Positions 7,420-16,443 of a stretch of 64,000 nucleotides of DNA are shown here, in pieces (within the stretch, counting starts at the first letter, position 1; each line of letters begins with the position of its first letter). Made by a program: the position numbers and the translations under genes. The notes below the pieces were generated by a model. It saw only the letters and a list, made by a program, of their open reading frames with translations. It was not told the origin of the DNA and did no database searches. The stretch covers positions 117,234 through 181,233 of the forward strand of contig CAMFII010000008.1 of assembly GCA_945952585.1 (NCBI GenBank). Reading direction: 5' to 3'. Origin of the DNA: an uncultured Rhodobacter sp. GTDB taxonomy: Bacteria; Pseudomonadota; Alphaproteobacteria; Rhodobacterales; Rhodobacteraceae.

Positions 7420-9399
7420 TCAGACAGCCACCCGCTCGCCCAGTTCAACGACACGATCCCGAGGCAGGTGATAATAGTCCGTCGGGTCAGCCGAGAAGCG
7501 CGACAGCAGCGCATAGATCTGGTCCAGCATTCGCTCAATCCCGATGGGCCCGGTCACGACCGGACGGCGACGACCCAGGAAGAAACTTGAACTCATCACG
7601 TCGAACTTCAGCCCTGCCCGCCGGGCAAGCCCCATCGACTTGCTGATATTCGGCGTCTCCATGAACCCGAACCGCAGTGTCAGCCTGCCGAAATGCTCGC
7701 CCAGCCGTTCCCATGTCGCCCGTTCCTCTGGCGCTGCGACCGGGGTCCGCAACGTGTCGACCGTAAGGATTACCGTCTGGTCATGCAGGACGCGGTTATG
7801 CTTGAGGTTGTGCAGCAGGGCCGACGGCACGACCGTCGCATCGGGCGTCAGGAAAAAGGCTGTGCCTGGGCAGATATGGACCGAGCTGTGCCCCATCGAA
7901 CGTACGAAGCCTTCCAGCCCGACGAGCTGCTTGTGCGCCTTGGCCAGCACGTTCTGCGACCCTCGCCACCAGGCCCACATGATAAGGCCCATCGCCGCCG
8001 CCACCATCAGTGGCACATAGCCGCCCTCTTCCACCTTGACGAGGTTCGAGGACAGGAAGGCGATTTCCAGGACCACGATTGGCAGCGAGAACAGGAGTGT
8101 CGTTCCCAGTTTCAGCCGGCCGGACGCGACGATGAAGATGATGCCTAGCAGGGTGGTCACGATCATCGTACCGGTAACCGCGATGCCATAAGCCGACGCC
8201 AGGGCGCTCGACGACCCGAAGCTCAAGACCAGCCAAAGCACGCCAAAGAGCATCGCCCAGTTGACCGAGCCGATATAGATCTGCCCGCTTTGGTCATGAG
8301 ATGTGTGGCGGATCGTGACGCGCGGCAGCAGGCCAAGCTGCACCGCCGCCCGCGCCATCGAATAGGCCCCGGTAATCACCGCCTGCGCAGCGATGACCGT
8401 GGCCATCGTCGCCAAGGCGACGAGGAACGGCAGCGTGGTCTCAGAGGCAAGCAGGAAGAACGGATCGCTGACCGCCTCGGGCCGTGTCAGCACGAGGGCA
8501 CCCTGCCCCAGATAGTTCAGGACGAGCGCCGGAAAGACCAGCAAGAACCAGGCAAGGCGGATTGGTCGCCGCCCGAAATGGCCAAGGTCGGCGTATAGCG
8601 CCTCGGCCCCGGTGACCGAAAGGAAAACCGCGCCCAGAACGATGAAGGCGACCCCGAGATGGTCCATGAGGAAGGTGACCGACAGCAGCGGATTGAACGC
8701 CGTCAGCACGATTGGGGCATGAATGATTTCGGTCAGGCCCAGCCAGCCAAGGACCAGGAACCAGACCGCTGTGATCGGTCCGAAAGCGAAGGCGATGGAT
8801 CCCGTTCCGCTTCTCTGCACCACGAAAAGTGCCAGCAGGATGCCCAGTGTGATCGGCACCACGAAGCGTTCCATCGAAGGCACGATCAGTTCCGTCCCCT
8901 CAACCGCCGACAGCACCGAGATTGCCGGCGTGATGATCGCATCACCGGCAAACAGTGCCGCCCCAGCGACAGCAAGGGAAAGCACCGGCAAGGATCGTTT
9001 CCCGATGGCCAGGCGAGCCAGGGTGTAAAGCGCCAGAACCCCGCCTTCGCCCCGGTTGTCGGCGCGCAAGAGGAGCATGACGTATTTCACGGTCACGACG
9101 ATGGTGAGCGTCCAGATGATCAGCGACAGCAGGCCCAGCACCTCGGACTGTTGCAATCCATCATGGGCGACTGGACTGAGCGCCTCGCGAAAGGCGTAGA
9201 TCGGGCTTGTGCCGATGTCGCCATAGACGACGCCAAGCGCCCCGAGCGTCAGGGCTGCAACGCCGGTAGGCGCAGCGTGTTGGTGCCGTTCTTCGGATTC
9301 GTCGCGCAGGAAGGACGCGATATCCAGTTCGCCATCGTCGAACAACGGCAACTGGCGTTCTCTCGGCTGTTGCCGATCCTGAGAATTATTCTTGGTCAT
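7420..9399 (-). CDS. kup: KUP-family potassium uptake protein
   Basis: 659 residues; low-affinity K+/H+ symporter of the inner membrane. After a charged N-terminal tail of about 45 residues comes the conserved GALGVVYGDIGTSPIYA segment, followed by some twelve membrane helices including AGDAIITPAISVLSAVEG. A cytoplasmic C-terminal domain of about 150 residues closes the protein (for example HLPRDRVVELG). Typical Kup length is 620-690. The start ATG has only a weak Shine-Dalgarno sequence. A small membrane-protein gene follows on the same strand. Confidence 0.95.
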   Translation of the reverse strand: MTKNNSQDRQQPRERQLPLFDDGELDIASFLRDESEERHQHAAPTGVAALTLGALGVVYGDIGTSPIYAFREALSPVAHDGLQQSEVLGLLSLIIWTLTIVVTVKYVMLLLRADNRGEGGVLALYTLARLAIGKRSLPVLSLAVAGAALFAGDAIITPAISVLSAVEGTELIVPSMERFVVPITLGILLALFVVQRSGTGSIAFAFGPITAVWFLVLGWLGLTEIIHAPIVLTAFNPLLSVTFLMDHLGVAFIVLGAVFLSVTGAEALYADLGHFGRRPIRLAWFLLVFPALVLNYLGQGALVLTRPEAVSDPFFLLASETTLPFLVALATMATVIAAQAVITGAYSMARAAVQLGLLPRVTIRHTSHDQSGQIYIGSVNWAMLFGVLWLVLSFGSSSALASAYGIAVTGTMIVTTLLGIIFIVASGRLKLGTTLLFSLPIVVLEIAFLSSNLVKVEEGGYVPLMVAAAMGLIMWAWWRGSQNVLAKAHKQLVGLEGFVRSMGHSSVHICPGTAFFLTPDATVVPSALLHNLKHNRVLHDQTVILTVDTLRTPVAAPEERATWERLGEHFGRLTLRFGFMETPNISKSMGLARRAGLKFDVMSSSFFLGRRRPVVTGPIGIERMLDQIYALLSRFSADPTDYYHLPRDRVVELGERVAV

Positions 9400-9562
9400 C
9401 TGGGGAATAGCTGCGGTCTACAGCCGGAAGCAGGCAGATCAGCCAACGCCTTCATCGCCCGTTGCTCCCGCGCCGGCCGGAACAAGCTCCTGTATCGACC
9501 GTGTGACAGCCACGGTCACAGCAACTTTACCGGTGGGGCCACTAGCTCGCAAGATGATTCTG

Positions 9563-9595
9563 CATCGCGGCATCCGCGCCTCGGATGCCGCGATG
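9563..9595 (-). terminator. Perfect 14-bp inverted repeat after the TerC gene
   Basis: CATCGCGGCATCCG (9563-9576), five-base loop, then CGGATGCCGCGATG (9582-9595). It lies 21 bases past the stop of the TerC gene and about 160 bases before kup on the same strand. No T-run follows in either direction, so it may be a Rho-dependent or 3'-end-stabilising stem rather than an intrinsic terminator. Confidence 0.55.
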
Positions 9596-9616
9596 GGAGC
9601 AAGCCCGGTGCAAGGG

Positions 9617-10597
9617 CTAGCGCGTGACCATCTCCCGCCGGCTGCGCCACAACGAGTAGACGGTGCCAGCCCCCAGGATGGCAAACGTGACCGCCAGCGA
9701 CCAGGACGCCGGAAACTTTTCCCATCCCAGCAGGTCGGCAACGAAGATCTTCGACCCGATGAAGACCAGGAGGATCGCCAGCGCGTGTTTCAGGTAGTGG
9801 AACCGGTGAAGGACCGCAGCCAGCGCGAAGTAAAGCGCACGAAGACCCAGGATCGCGAAGATGTTCGAGGTGTAGACAATGTAGGGGTCGGTCGTGATCG
9901 CAAAGACTGCGGGCACCGAGTCGACGGCAAAGACGAGGTCTGCGATCTCGATCAGGATCAGCGCCAGGAACAACGGGGTCATCCAGCGCACGACCTTGCC
10001 GGTCTTGGGATCAGGCTCGCGCACGAAGAAGGCATGACCATGCAGCTTGTCAGTCACGCGGAAATGCCGGCGCAAGAACTTCAGGACCGGGTTCTGGCTG
10101 AGATCGGTCTCTTGCTCGTCCGTGACGAGCATCTTGATGCCGGTAAAGATCAGGAACGCCGCGAAGATGTAGAGCACCCAGCCATATTGCGCGACCAGCG
10201 TCGCCCCGACGCCGATCATGACGCCCCGCAGCACAATCACGCCCAGGATGCCCCAGAACAGCACCCGATGCTGATAGGCACGCGGGATCGCGAAGAAACT
10301 GAAGATCAGCGCGATGACGAACACGTTGTCCAGCGCCAGCGTCTTTTCCACCACGAAGGCGGTCATGTATTCGGCGGCTGAGCTTGCCCCGAATTGGAAC
10401 CAGACGAAGCCCCCGAAGGCAACGCCCAGGCCAATGTAAAGTGCCGAAAGCTTAAGGCTTTCACGGACCCCGATTTCGTGGTCCTCGCGGTTTAAGACAC
10501 CCAGGTCGAAGACCAGAAGCGCCAGAACGATGCCGATGAAGGTAAGCCACAACCACAGGGGCGTGCCCAGGAAAAGGGTATAGAGCAGGGTTTCCAT
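9617..10597 (-). CDS. TerC/Alx-family integral membrane protein
   Basis: 326 residues with about nine membrane helices. Characteristic acidic intramembrane motifs are visible: VVEKTLALDNVFV and LIEIADLVFAVDSVPAV, and GLRALYF. TerC and Alx proteins have been linked to manganese export and metalation of secreted enzymes, and to tellurite resistance. The ATG start is supported by GAGAGG five bases upstream. It stands alone, without ter genes. Alx/MntP genes of some bacteria are controlled by a manganese riboswitch; I could not recognise one in the 200 bases upstream. Confidence 0.9.
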   Translation of the reverse strand: METLLYTLFLGTPLWLWLTFIGIVLALLVFDLGVLNREDHEIGVRESLKLSALYIGLGVAFGGFVWFQFGASSAAEYMTAFVVEKTLALDNVFVIALIFSFFAIPRAYQHRVLFWGILGVIVLRGVMIGVGATLVAQYGWVLYIFAAFLIFTGIKMLVTDEQETDLSQNPVLKFLRRHFRVTDKLHGHAFFVREPDPKTGKVVRWMTPLFLALILIEIADLVFAVDSVPAVFAITTDPYIVYTSNIFAILGLRALYFALAAVLHRFHYLKHALAILLVFIGSKIFVADLLGWEKFPASWSLAVTFAILGAGTVYSLWRSRREMVTR

Positions 10598-10798
10598 TCG
10601 CGTCCTCTCGCAATCTCCGATCGCGCTAGACGCCTGCCTTCCCCGTCTTCGTGGGGTTTCCGGGCGGACACCGAGCGCACTCGATGCGGTCCGACATCAC
10701 GACACAGCGTCGTCAGAGGGGCCCGGCCCGCAAAAGCCGAGATGGAGCGTGACCCGGCCCACGGCAAGGGGACGGCAGCGAAAAATCGATGTCCGGTC

Positions 10799-11455
10799 TT
10801 AGAAAGCGTTCAGGATCACGAAGATCGCCGACTTGACCACCGCATAGGCGATGCCCCCGACAATCGCGAGCGCAACGCTGGCAGCCGTCAGACCTGCCAA
10901 CACCCAGATTCCGTCGCGCTCCAGCAGGCCAAGCGCGATGACGCACAGCGCGAAGGCCGGCAGCATGTTGCCGAACGGTATGGGCAGAACCAGAACCAGC
11001 GACAGCACGAGGCAGACAAGGCCCAGCAAGCGCTCGAAGGCTGGCGAGGTCAAAAGGCTGAGCCGCTGTTTCAGCAGTCGTTCCGCCCGGGCTAGCCACG
11101 GCGCAGCGCGCTCGACGATCGCCCGGTAAGCCTCGCGCGAGGTAGACTGGCGGGTGATGAAGCCCGGCAGATAAGGCAGACGACCCAGCATCATCTGGAA
11201 TGACAGAAAGATCAGTGGAAGCCCAAGCACCCCGGCAAGACCGGGCGGAGCCGGCAGCATGTTCGGAAAACCGAAGATCAGGATCAGCGCGCCAAAGGCC
11301 CGCAGGTTCATGACATCCAGAAGGTCACCGACAGAGATCCGGTCGCGCGACGGATCATTGGCGATCCGGGTCAGCATCTCGGACAGCCGCTCGCGCGGTT
11401 TCGACACGGCTGACCGCCGCCGAAGGATCCGTCGTGCCCCCGTCTTTCTGGCCAT
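10799..11455 (-). CDS. exoD: ExoD-family membrane protein (exopolysaccharide synthesis)
   Basis: 218 residues. The RISVGDLLDVMNLRAFGALIL segment followed by PNMLPAPPG and a second hydrophobic block with PIPFGNMLPA is diagnostic of the ExoD family. Four or more membrane segments are visible. In Sinorhizobium, ExoD affects exopolysaccharide production and alkali tolerance; the biochemical role is not known. The start was placed at MARKTGARR rather than 14 codons upstream because GAGG lies close before it and the upstream residues do not match the family. It diverges from the TetR gene. Confidence 0.85.
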   Translation of the reverse strand: MARKTGARRILRRRSAVSKPRERLSEMLTRIANDPSRDRISVGDLLDVMNLRAFGALILIFGFPNMLPAPPGLAGVLGLPLIFLSFQMMLGRLPYLPGFITRQSTSREAYRAIVERAAPWLARAERLLKQRLSLLTSPAFERLLGLVCLVLSLVLVLPIPFGNMLPAFALCVIALGLLERDGIWVLAGLTAASVALAIVGGIAYAVVKSAIFVILNAF

Positions 11456-11589
11456 GACCTCAGTTCCGCACCGATCGATCGGCGCGCCAAGGTGCAAGCT
11501 GCAGGTCCATCCGGGGTTTCATGCAGGTCATATTGGCAGCCCGAATTGCCGGCACAACCCCCAAGCCCACGCAGTCTTGACGATTGGCA

Positions 11590-11611
11590 ACATACCGACT
11601 GGTTGGTATGT
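11590..11611. promoter_or_regulatory. Probable TetR operator
   Basis: Inverted repeat ACATACC - 8 bases - GGTATGT, ending 7 bases before the ATG of the TetR gene. The location over the promoter and ribosome site suggests autorepression of the TetR-VOC-DUF1428 operon. Confidence 0.7.
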
Positions 11612-11618
11612 TGCGAGG

Positions 11619-12245
11619 ATGAACGAGATTCGCTCCAAGACACCCAGTGCCCGGACAAGATTGCTGACCGCCGCCTTGTCGCTGATCAGGCGGCACGGAT
11701 TTGCGGCCACCTCGGTCGATGAACTCTGCGCTGCGGCCGGGGTGACGAAGGGGGCCTTCTTCCACCACTTCCGCAGCAAGGAAGATCTTGGCGTCGCCGC
11801 CGCGCGACACTGGTCGGAAATCACCGGGACGCTGTTCGCGACCGCCGACTACCACGACCTCCCTGACCCGCTGGAACGGATCTACGGCTATCTTGACCTG
11901 CGCGCCTCACTGGCTGTGGGGGGCGTTCCGGACTTCACCTGCCTTGCCGGCACGATGCTGCAGGAAACCTACGATTGCCACCCACCGGTGGGCGAGGCGA
12001 GCTATGCCTCGATCACCGGACATGCCGCGACGCTCGAGCCGGATTTCCAGGCGGCGATCGATCTTTACGGCATCAAGGGTTGCCCATCCGCCCGAAGCCT
12101 CGCCCTTCACACCCAAACAGTGCTGCAGGGCGCCTTCATCCAGGCCAAGGGCAAGGGCGATGCCGAACCGGTGCACGAGGCACTGGAGCACCTGAGACGC
12201 TATTTCAATTTCCTTTTCCCGCGACCAGTGGAGGGCTCGCCATGA
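11619..12245 (+). CDS. TetR-family transcriptional regulator
   Basis: 208 residues. N-terminal TetR helix-turn-helix with the family pattern FAATSVDELCAAAGVTKGAFFHHF. The C-terminal ligand domain holds several cysteines (TCLAGTM, YDCHPP, KGCPS), a pattern shared with cysteine-containing TetR proteins that sense electrophiles or oxidants such as NemR; that is an inference. The start ATG follows a perfect inverted repeat. The stop overlaps the start of the VOC gene (ATGA), so regulator and targets form one operon that is probably autoregulated. Confidence 0.88.
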   Translation: MNEIRSKTPSARTRLLTAALSLIRRHGFAATSVDELCAAAGVTKGAFFHHFRSKEDLGVAAARHWSEITGTLFATADYHDLPDPLERIYGYLDLRASLAVGGVPDFTCLAGTMLQETYDCHPPVGEASYASITGHAATLEPDFQAAIDLYGIKGCPSARSLALHTQTVLQGAFIQAKGKGDAEPVHEALEHLRRYFNFLFPRPVEGSP

Positions 12246-12673
12246 CGGAGACAACCGACTTCCAGAGGCTGATGCAGGGCGTCATCCCCTATCTCGCCAT
12301 CGACGGGGCCGAGAAAGCCGCCGCATTCTACAAGGACGCCTTCACGGCGCGGCAGATCGGCCAGACCGTCAAGGGTCAGGATGGCCGGGTGATGAACATC
12401 ATGCTCGAAATCAACGGAGGGGTCATGATGATGAGTGATCCCTTCCCCGAGGCAAACGTCCCCGCCGCACAGCCCGCGACCTCGCAGGGCCTGACCCTGC
12501 AGCTGGTCGTTGCCGATGCCGATGGCTGGTGGGCGCGCGCCGTCAAGGCAGGCTGCGAGGGAACCCAGCCCGTCAAGCTCGAGTTCTGGGGCGACCGCTA
12601 CGGCCGCGTCCGCGATCCGTTCGGCCTTGACTGGGCCTTCAACGAACCCGGGCCGGGCCGCAACCCCGCCTGA
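12242..12673 (+). CDS. VOC/PhnB-like glyoxalase-fold protein
   Basis: 143 residues of vicinal-oxygen-chelate fold. Visible: the opening VIPYLAIDGAEKAAAFYKDAF, the middle VMMMSDPFPE and the C-terminal WGDRYGRVRDPFGLDWAF, all standard for PhnB-like VOC proteins. These usually have a metal site and are annotated as glyoxalase or bleomycin-resistance-like, with substrates mostly unknown. It is translationally coupled to the TetR gene. The TetR context suggests a detoxification role, perhaps of electrophiles. Confidence 0.82.
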   Translation: MTETTDFQRLMQGVIPYLAIDGAEKAAAFYKDAFTARQIGQTVKGQDGRVMNIMLEINGGVMMMSDPFPEANVPAAQPATSQGLTLQLVVADADGWWARAVKAGCEGTQPVKLEFWGDRYGRVRDPFGLDWAFNEPGPGRNPA

Positions 12674-12706
12674 CCTGGCAGTCTGCATCCAAGGGAGGAG
12701 AGGAAA

Positions 12707-13060
12707 ATGGCCTATGTCGATGGCTTTGTTGCGGCAGTGCCGACTGCCAACAAGGACGCATTCCTGAAACATGCCCGAGAGATCGACGCGCTGTTCATCA
12801 AGTACGGGGCGACGAAGGTCGTGGAATGCTGGGGTGACGACGTGCCAGATGGCACCGTCACCTCCTTTCCGATGGCGGTGAAGAAAACCCCGGACGAAAC
12901 CGTGGTCTTTTCCTGGGTCACCTGGCCCTCAAGGGCGGCGCGCGAGGCCGCCTGGAAGAAGATGATGGACGACCCCGTCATGCAGGACCCCACCCGCCAG
13001 ATGCCCTTCGACGGCAAGCGGCTGATCTACGGCGGGTTCGAGGTCGTCCTGGACCTCTGA
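12707..13060 (+). CDS. DUF1428 (YbaA-like) protein
   Basis: 117 residues, matching the full length of the DUF1428 family: the start MAYVDGFVAAVPTANK, the ECWGDDVPDGT segment, and the C-terminal DGKRLIYGGFEVVLD. The dimeric alpha/beta-barrel fold resembles EthD and antibiotic monooxygenases, but no activity is established. It has a good ribosome site (GGAGAGGAA) and is the last gene of the TetR-led operon. Its stop codon directly abuts the stop of the convergent dimethylformamidase-like gene. Confidence 0.85.
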   Translation: MAYVDGFVAAVPTANKDAFLKHAREIDALFIKYGATKVVECWGDDVPDGTVTSFPMAVKKTPDETVVFSWVTWPSRAAREAAWKKMMDDPVMQDPTRQMPFDGKRLIYGGFEVVLDL

Positions 13061-14641
13061 CTAGCCCCAGGCGCCGGTCAGGACCCTGCGGGTAACCCGC
13101 TCGACCGGCGCATCGTGCTTGATGAGGCCCGCGACCCACTCGCAGGAGGCCGCGTTGAAGACGGCCCCCTTGCCGCGCCGGTATTCGGCAATGCAGCCGT
13201 TCCCGCGCGAGGCGCGCCCGACCGTTTCGGGCGTGACCTCGCCATAGACGTTCAGCGCGACCTCCTCGGCATCGAGCGTGCCGATGAACGGGTCGGCATC
13301 ATGCGCGCCGGTGGAATGGGACAGCGTGGTGGCCGGGGACAGCGCGACGATGGTCAGGTCGCCTTCCAGGCCGGTTCCGGCTGCGGCATAGGGCAGACCC
13401 TGGTCCATCGTGTAGTCGATGCCGTCCACCTCGTAGGCGAAGATGCGGCTGTCGCGGCCGAGCACGTCGCCATAACCAAGGCCGCTATCGGTCAGGCTCC
13501 AGTGTTCGGGCCGGTAAAGCACGAAACCGCCCGTGCCATGCGCAGCGCAGCGGCTCCATCCGGCATAGACACCCATGGCTCCGGTCAGCCCCATGCTCGC
13601 CACCGCCGGGCGTCCGGTCTTGGGGTTGTCCCAGTAATTCGTGAGGCGCGAAAGGTCGGTGGTCGGATCCTCTTTCGGCGCGCGATACTTGTAGCAGATC
13701 TGGGTCGCGAGATCGTCCGACAGCCGGGTCTGCCAGAAGAAGTTCCCGGCAAACCGCGCCAGTTTCCCGCCCCGGTCGATCCACGAGTCCAAGTGGTCGC
13801 GCATCTCCCATGTCCAGTATTCGTCATGGCCGACGATCAGCATGCGCTCGTAAGCGTCCGCCAGTGACGGATTGCGGTGCAGGTCGTGCTGCGTCGCATA
13901 GTCGAGCGCGATGCCCTGTTCCTCGCACCAGAGCGCGAAGGGCTTCTCGAATGCCGCCCAGCCGGAGGAGGCGTATTTCTTCGAGATGCCCTTGGCGCGG
14001 GCGTAGTCCATGTGCGGGTATTCCGGCTTACGCAGCAGGGGAGATTCATGGGGGATGCGCGGCGCATCCTCGGGCCAGCTGACAAAGCCCTTCGCCCAGG
14101 GGCGATGGATCGACACCTCGGCGGCGAAATCGTCGCCTCGCGCGCCGCTCAGGCCCTGATAATGGTTTGACCCGCCCCAGTCGTTGTAGGCGCACCATGT
14201 CCCGGTCGCGAGCAGCATCAGGATCTTTGCCGTGGGCCTCGCCGCACGGACCACGAACATCCCCTCGGAGCTGTGACCGGGAACCGTCAGGCAGAAGGTA
14301 TAGACCCCGCTGCGCCACCCGTCGGGGATCGTCAGCGCAAATCCCTCCGGCCAGCCGCAACCGCGCTCCGAACAATCGGCGAGTGTCGGAGCGAAAGCAC
14401 ACGCGATGTCTTGCTCTAGCACCGTTTCCGGGCGGACTCCGTCGCGGCGGATGACCAACCGCGCGACAGGTCCTTTGCCCATGACATGCAGAGCCAGCCG
14501 GTCGCCGTGGGCATAGGACAGCCGATCGGAATAGCCCCAGACCTGCGCGCGGTCGGGATCGGAAGACGCGGTTTCGTAATAGTGCCCGGTCACCGGATCG
14601 CCGTCATCGAAGGGACCGGCAACGAAGAAATCCCTCAGCAT
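13061..14641 (-). CDS. N,N-dimethylformamidase large-subunit-like protein
   Basis: 526 residues, last gene of the 12-gene operon. It resembles the DMFase beta subunit C-terminal domain family: an N-terminal beta sandwich, then YNDWGGSNHY, a glutamine-amidotransferase-like part with IVGHDEYWTWEMRDHLDSW, and RFAGNFFWQTR. In true DMFase the tyrosines and a glutamate bind iron and a small subunit is required. No small-subunit gene is present, so the activity may be on a different amide. Start ATG overlaps the stop of the S9 peptidase gene. Function is inferred from the amide-hydrolysing neighbours. Confidence 0.7.
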   Translation of the reverse strand: MLRDFFVAGPFDDGDPVTGHYYETASSDPDRAQVWGYSDRLSYAHGDRLALHVMGKGPVARLVIRRDGVRPETVLEQDIACAFAPTLADCSERGCGWPEGFALTIPDGWRSGVYTFCLTVPGHSSEGMFVVRAARPTAKILMLLATGTWCAYNDWGGSNHYQGLSGARGDDFAAEVSIHRPWAKGFVSWPEDAPRIPHESPLLRKPEYPHMDYARAKGISKKYASSGWAAFEKPFALWCEEQGIALDYATQHDLHRNPSLADAYERMLIVGHDEYWTWEMRDHLDSWIDRGGKLARFAGNFFWQTRLSDDLATQICYKYRAPKEDPTTDLSRLTNYWDNPKTGRPAVASMGLTGAMGVYAGWSRCAAHGTGGFVLYRPEHWSLTDSGLGYGDVLGRDSRIFAYEVDGIDYTMDQGLPYAAAGTGLEGDLTIVALSPATTLSHSTGAHDADPFIGTLDAEEVALNVYGEVTPETVGRASRGNGCIAEYRRGKGAVFNAASCEWVAGLIKHDAPVERVTRRVLTGAWG

Positions 14642-16443
14642 CAGCGCATTCCCTCGGCAAAGGCGCGGGTCAGGAAGGCGAGGCTTCGCTCGAGGTAGGT
14701 CTCGACATTCGAGCGCCGGAAGACCCCGTGCCCCTCGTTCCCGAACAGCATCACCTCGTGGGGTATGCCCGCCTCGGTCATCTCGCGGATCGCGACATGG
14801 GTGTTTTCCGGGCCAACGTTGGAATCCGCCAGCCCATGTACGACCATCACATGCCCGCGGATATTGCCGATGAAATTGCCCGGCGAGGCATTGGCGTACT
14901 TCTCGGGGAATTCCTCGGGCGAGCCGCCCATCATCTCTTCCGAATAGGCGCGACCCCAGGGCATCTCGGTCGCGTGGTAATCGATGTCGAGCTTGTACAT
15001 CCCGCACATCGGAATCGCCGCCGTCACCAGATCGGAGTGGCGGGTGATCGCGACCCAGCTTGAAAAGCCGCCATAGGAGTTGCCCGCCACCGCGACTGGA
15101 CCGGGAATGCCGGCAGCCAGAGCCGCCTCGATCCCGGCGCGGATATCGGCTTGTTCGCGCCCACCCCAGCCATCATCCTTCACCGCCTCGCGGTGCGCGA
15201 AGCCGAAACCGGTGGAGCCGCGATAGTTGGAATCGAGCACGGCAAAGCCCGACTGCACCCAGAAGCCGATCTTGGGGTTTACCCAGTCCTCGGAATGCCA
15301 GGTCGGCCCACCATGGACATAGGCGATCAGGCCCCTTGGCGTGCCTTGCGGGCGGTAGAGCCAGCCCTGCATCGGCATGCCATCCGGACCGGTCCAGCGG
15401 AAATCCTCGGGCGCAAGGTGCAGGCGCCCCGGCTCGTCCGCTGCGCGGGCCAGCGGCAGGCAGGAGCCGTCCGCCAGCACCCGGACCAAGTCATGCGGGG
15501 CGTCGGCGTCATAGGCCTCGGCCAGCCATCCCCCGTCCGGCAGCGCAGCCAGCGGCAGCAGGCTGCGGCGGCCGGAGGTGTTGGGCATCGGTTGTCCGTC
15601 TCCATTCGGCCCGAAGATCACGGCGCGGGTCGAGGACTGGTCATGCACGATGCAGGCGAAGCGCCCGCCTTCGCCCGGCAGGACGTCATGCGGGAAAAGC
15701 TGCGGCTCGCCCGCCAGCCAGACCATCTGGCCCGACGACAGGGTCAGGACGCCGACGCGGTCCTGCCCGTCGACATCGGCGACCACCGCCAGCCGGTCCT
15801 CGTCCAGCCAGTCGGCGCGGATGTGATTGGTCGGGCCGAGGTTCAGCACCTCGCGCAGGTCGCTGCCATCGTCGTTCAGCACCCAGAGCTGGTCACCCCC
15901 CGGCGCGAATTCGTGCCGGGTCCAGAGCCATTGCCGGCGCGAGGGGGAGGGCAGCGGACCCGTCTCGAACGGCGAACCGGCGCGGGCAAGCTCTGTGAAG
16001 GCGCCGCTGGCGAGGTCCAGCTTCCAGACCGCCACGCCCTCGAACTCCTCGCCCCGGCGGTAGTCGAAGTTCGAGGTTAAGATGATCGCGTCTTCCCCGG
16101 CTGTGAACCGCCCGCCAAAGACGTAATGCGTGTCCTGTGTCGGAGTCAGTTGCCGCAGGCTGCCGTCGCGACGGTCGAGCAACAGCAGGTGGTCGTGCTC
16201 ATTGGCGTGGATCGACTGGGCAAGGATCAGCCGCATCCCGTCGCGGCTGACATCGCGGATCAGGAAATGGTCCTGCCCCTCGGTCAGTCTTTCGGGCGGG
16301 GCAGACCCGTCCGTCGGCGCACACCAGACATCCTCGGTCTCGCCCATCCCCGCCCAGCACCAGAAAGCCCACCGTCCATCGCCACTGGCATGGACATGGG
16401 TGATCTGCGGCAACGAGGCCCAGAGAGAGGCAGCGGTCGTCAT
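14641..16443 (-). CDS. S9-family (prolyl oligopeptidase-type) peptidase
   Basis: 600 residues. An N-terminal beta propeller of about 350 residues is followed by an alpha/beta hydrolase domain with the nucleophile in GNSYGGFSSW, the acid in HGLADSNV and the histidine in NEGHGVF. The oxyanion segment YVHGGPTWHSEDW is also typical of acylaminoacyl-peptidase-like enzymes. No signal peptide is visible, so it should act in the cytosol on imported peptides or acylated amines. It overlaps both neighbours by four bases, which ties it to the ABC importer. Confidence 0.88.
   Translation of the reverse strand: MTTAASLWASLPQITHVHASGDGRWAFWCWAGMGETEDVWCAPTDGSAPPERLTEGQDHFLIRDVSRDGMRLILAQSIHANEHDHLLLLDRRDGSLRQLTPTQDTHYVFGGRFTAGEDAIILTSNFDYRRGEEFEGVAVWKLDLASGAFTELARAGSPFETGPLPSPSRRQWLWTRHEFAPGGDQLWVLNDDGSDLREVLNLGPTNHIRADWLDEDRLAVVADVDGQDRVGVLTLSSGQMVWLAGEPQLFPHDVLPGEGGRFACIVHDQSSTRAVIFGPNGDGQPMPNTSGRRSLLPLAALPDGGWLAEAYDADAPHDLVRVLADGSCLPLARAADEPGRLHLAPEDFRWTGPDGMPMQGWLYRPQGTPRGLIAYVHGGPTWHSEDWVNPKIGFWVQSGFAVLDSNYRGSTGFGFAHREAVKDDGWGGREQADIRAGIEAALAAGIPGPVAVAGNSYGGFSSWVAITRHSDLVTAAIPMCGMYKLDIDYHATEMPWGRAYSEEMMGGSPEEFPEKYANASPGNFIGNIRGHVMVVHGLADSNVGPENTHVAIREMTEAGIPHEVMLFGNEGHGVFRRSNVETYLERSLAFLTRAFAEGMR

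Noticed and set aside
10598-10798. Possible manganese (yybP-ykoY) riboswitch before the TerC gene
   Set aside because: The conserved loop sequences could not be found; only small generic hairpins are present.
13061-14641. Full N,N-dimethylformamidase
   Set aside because: The small subunit gene needed by known enzymes is missing and the operon context is peptide/amine uptake, so only family resemblance is claimed.
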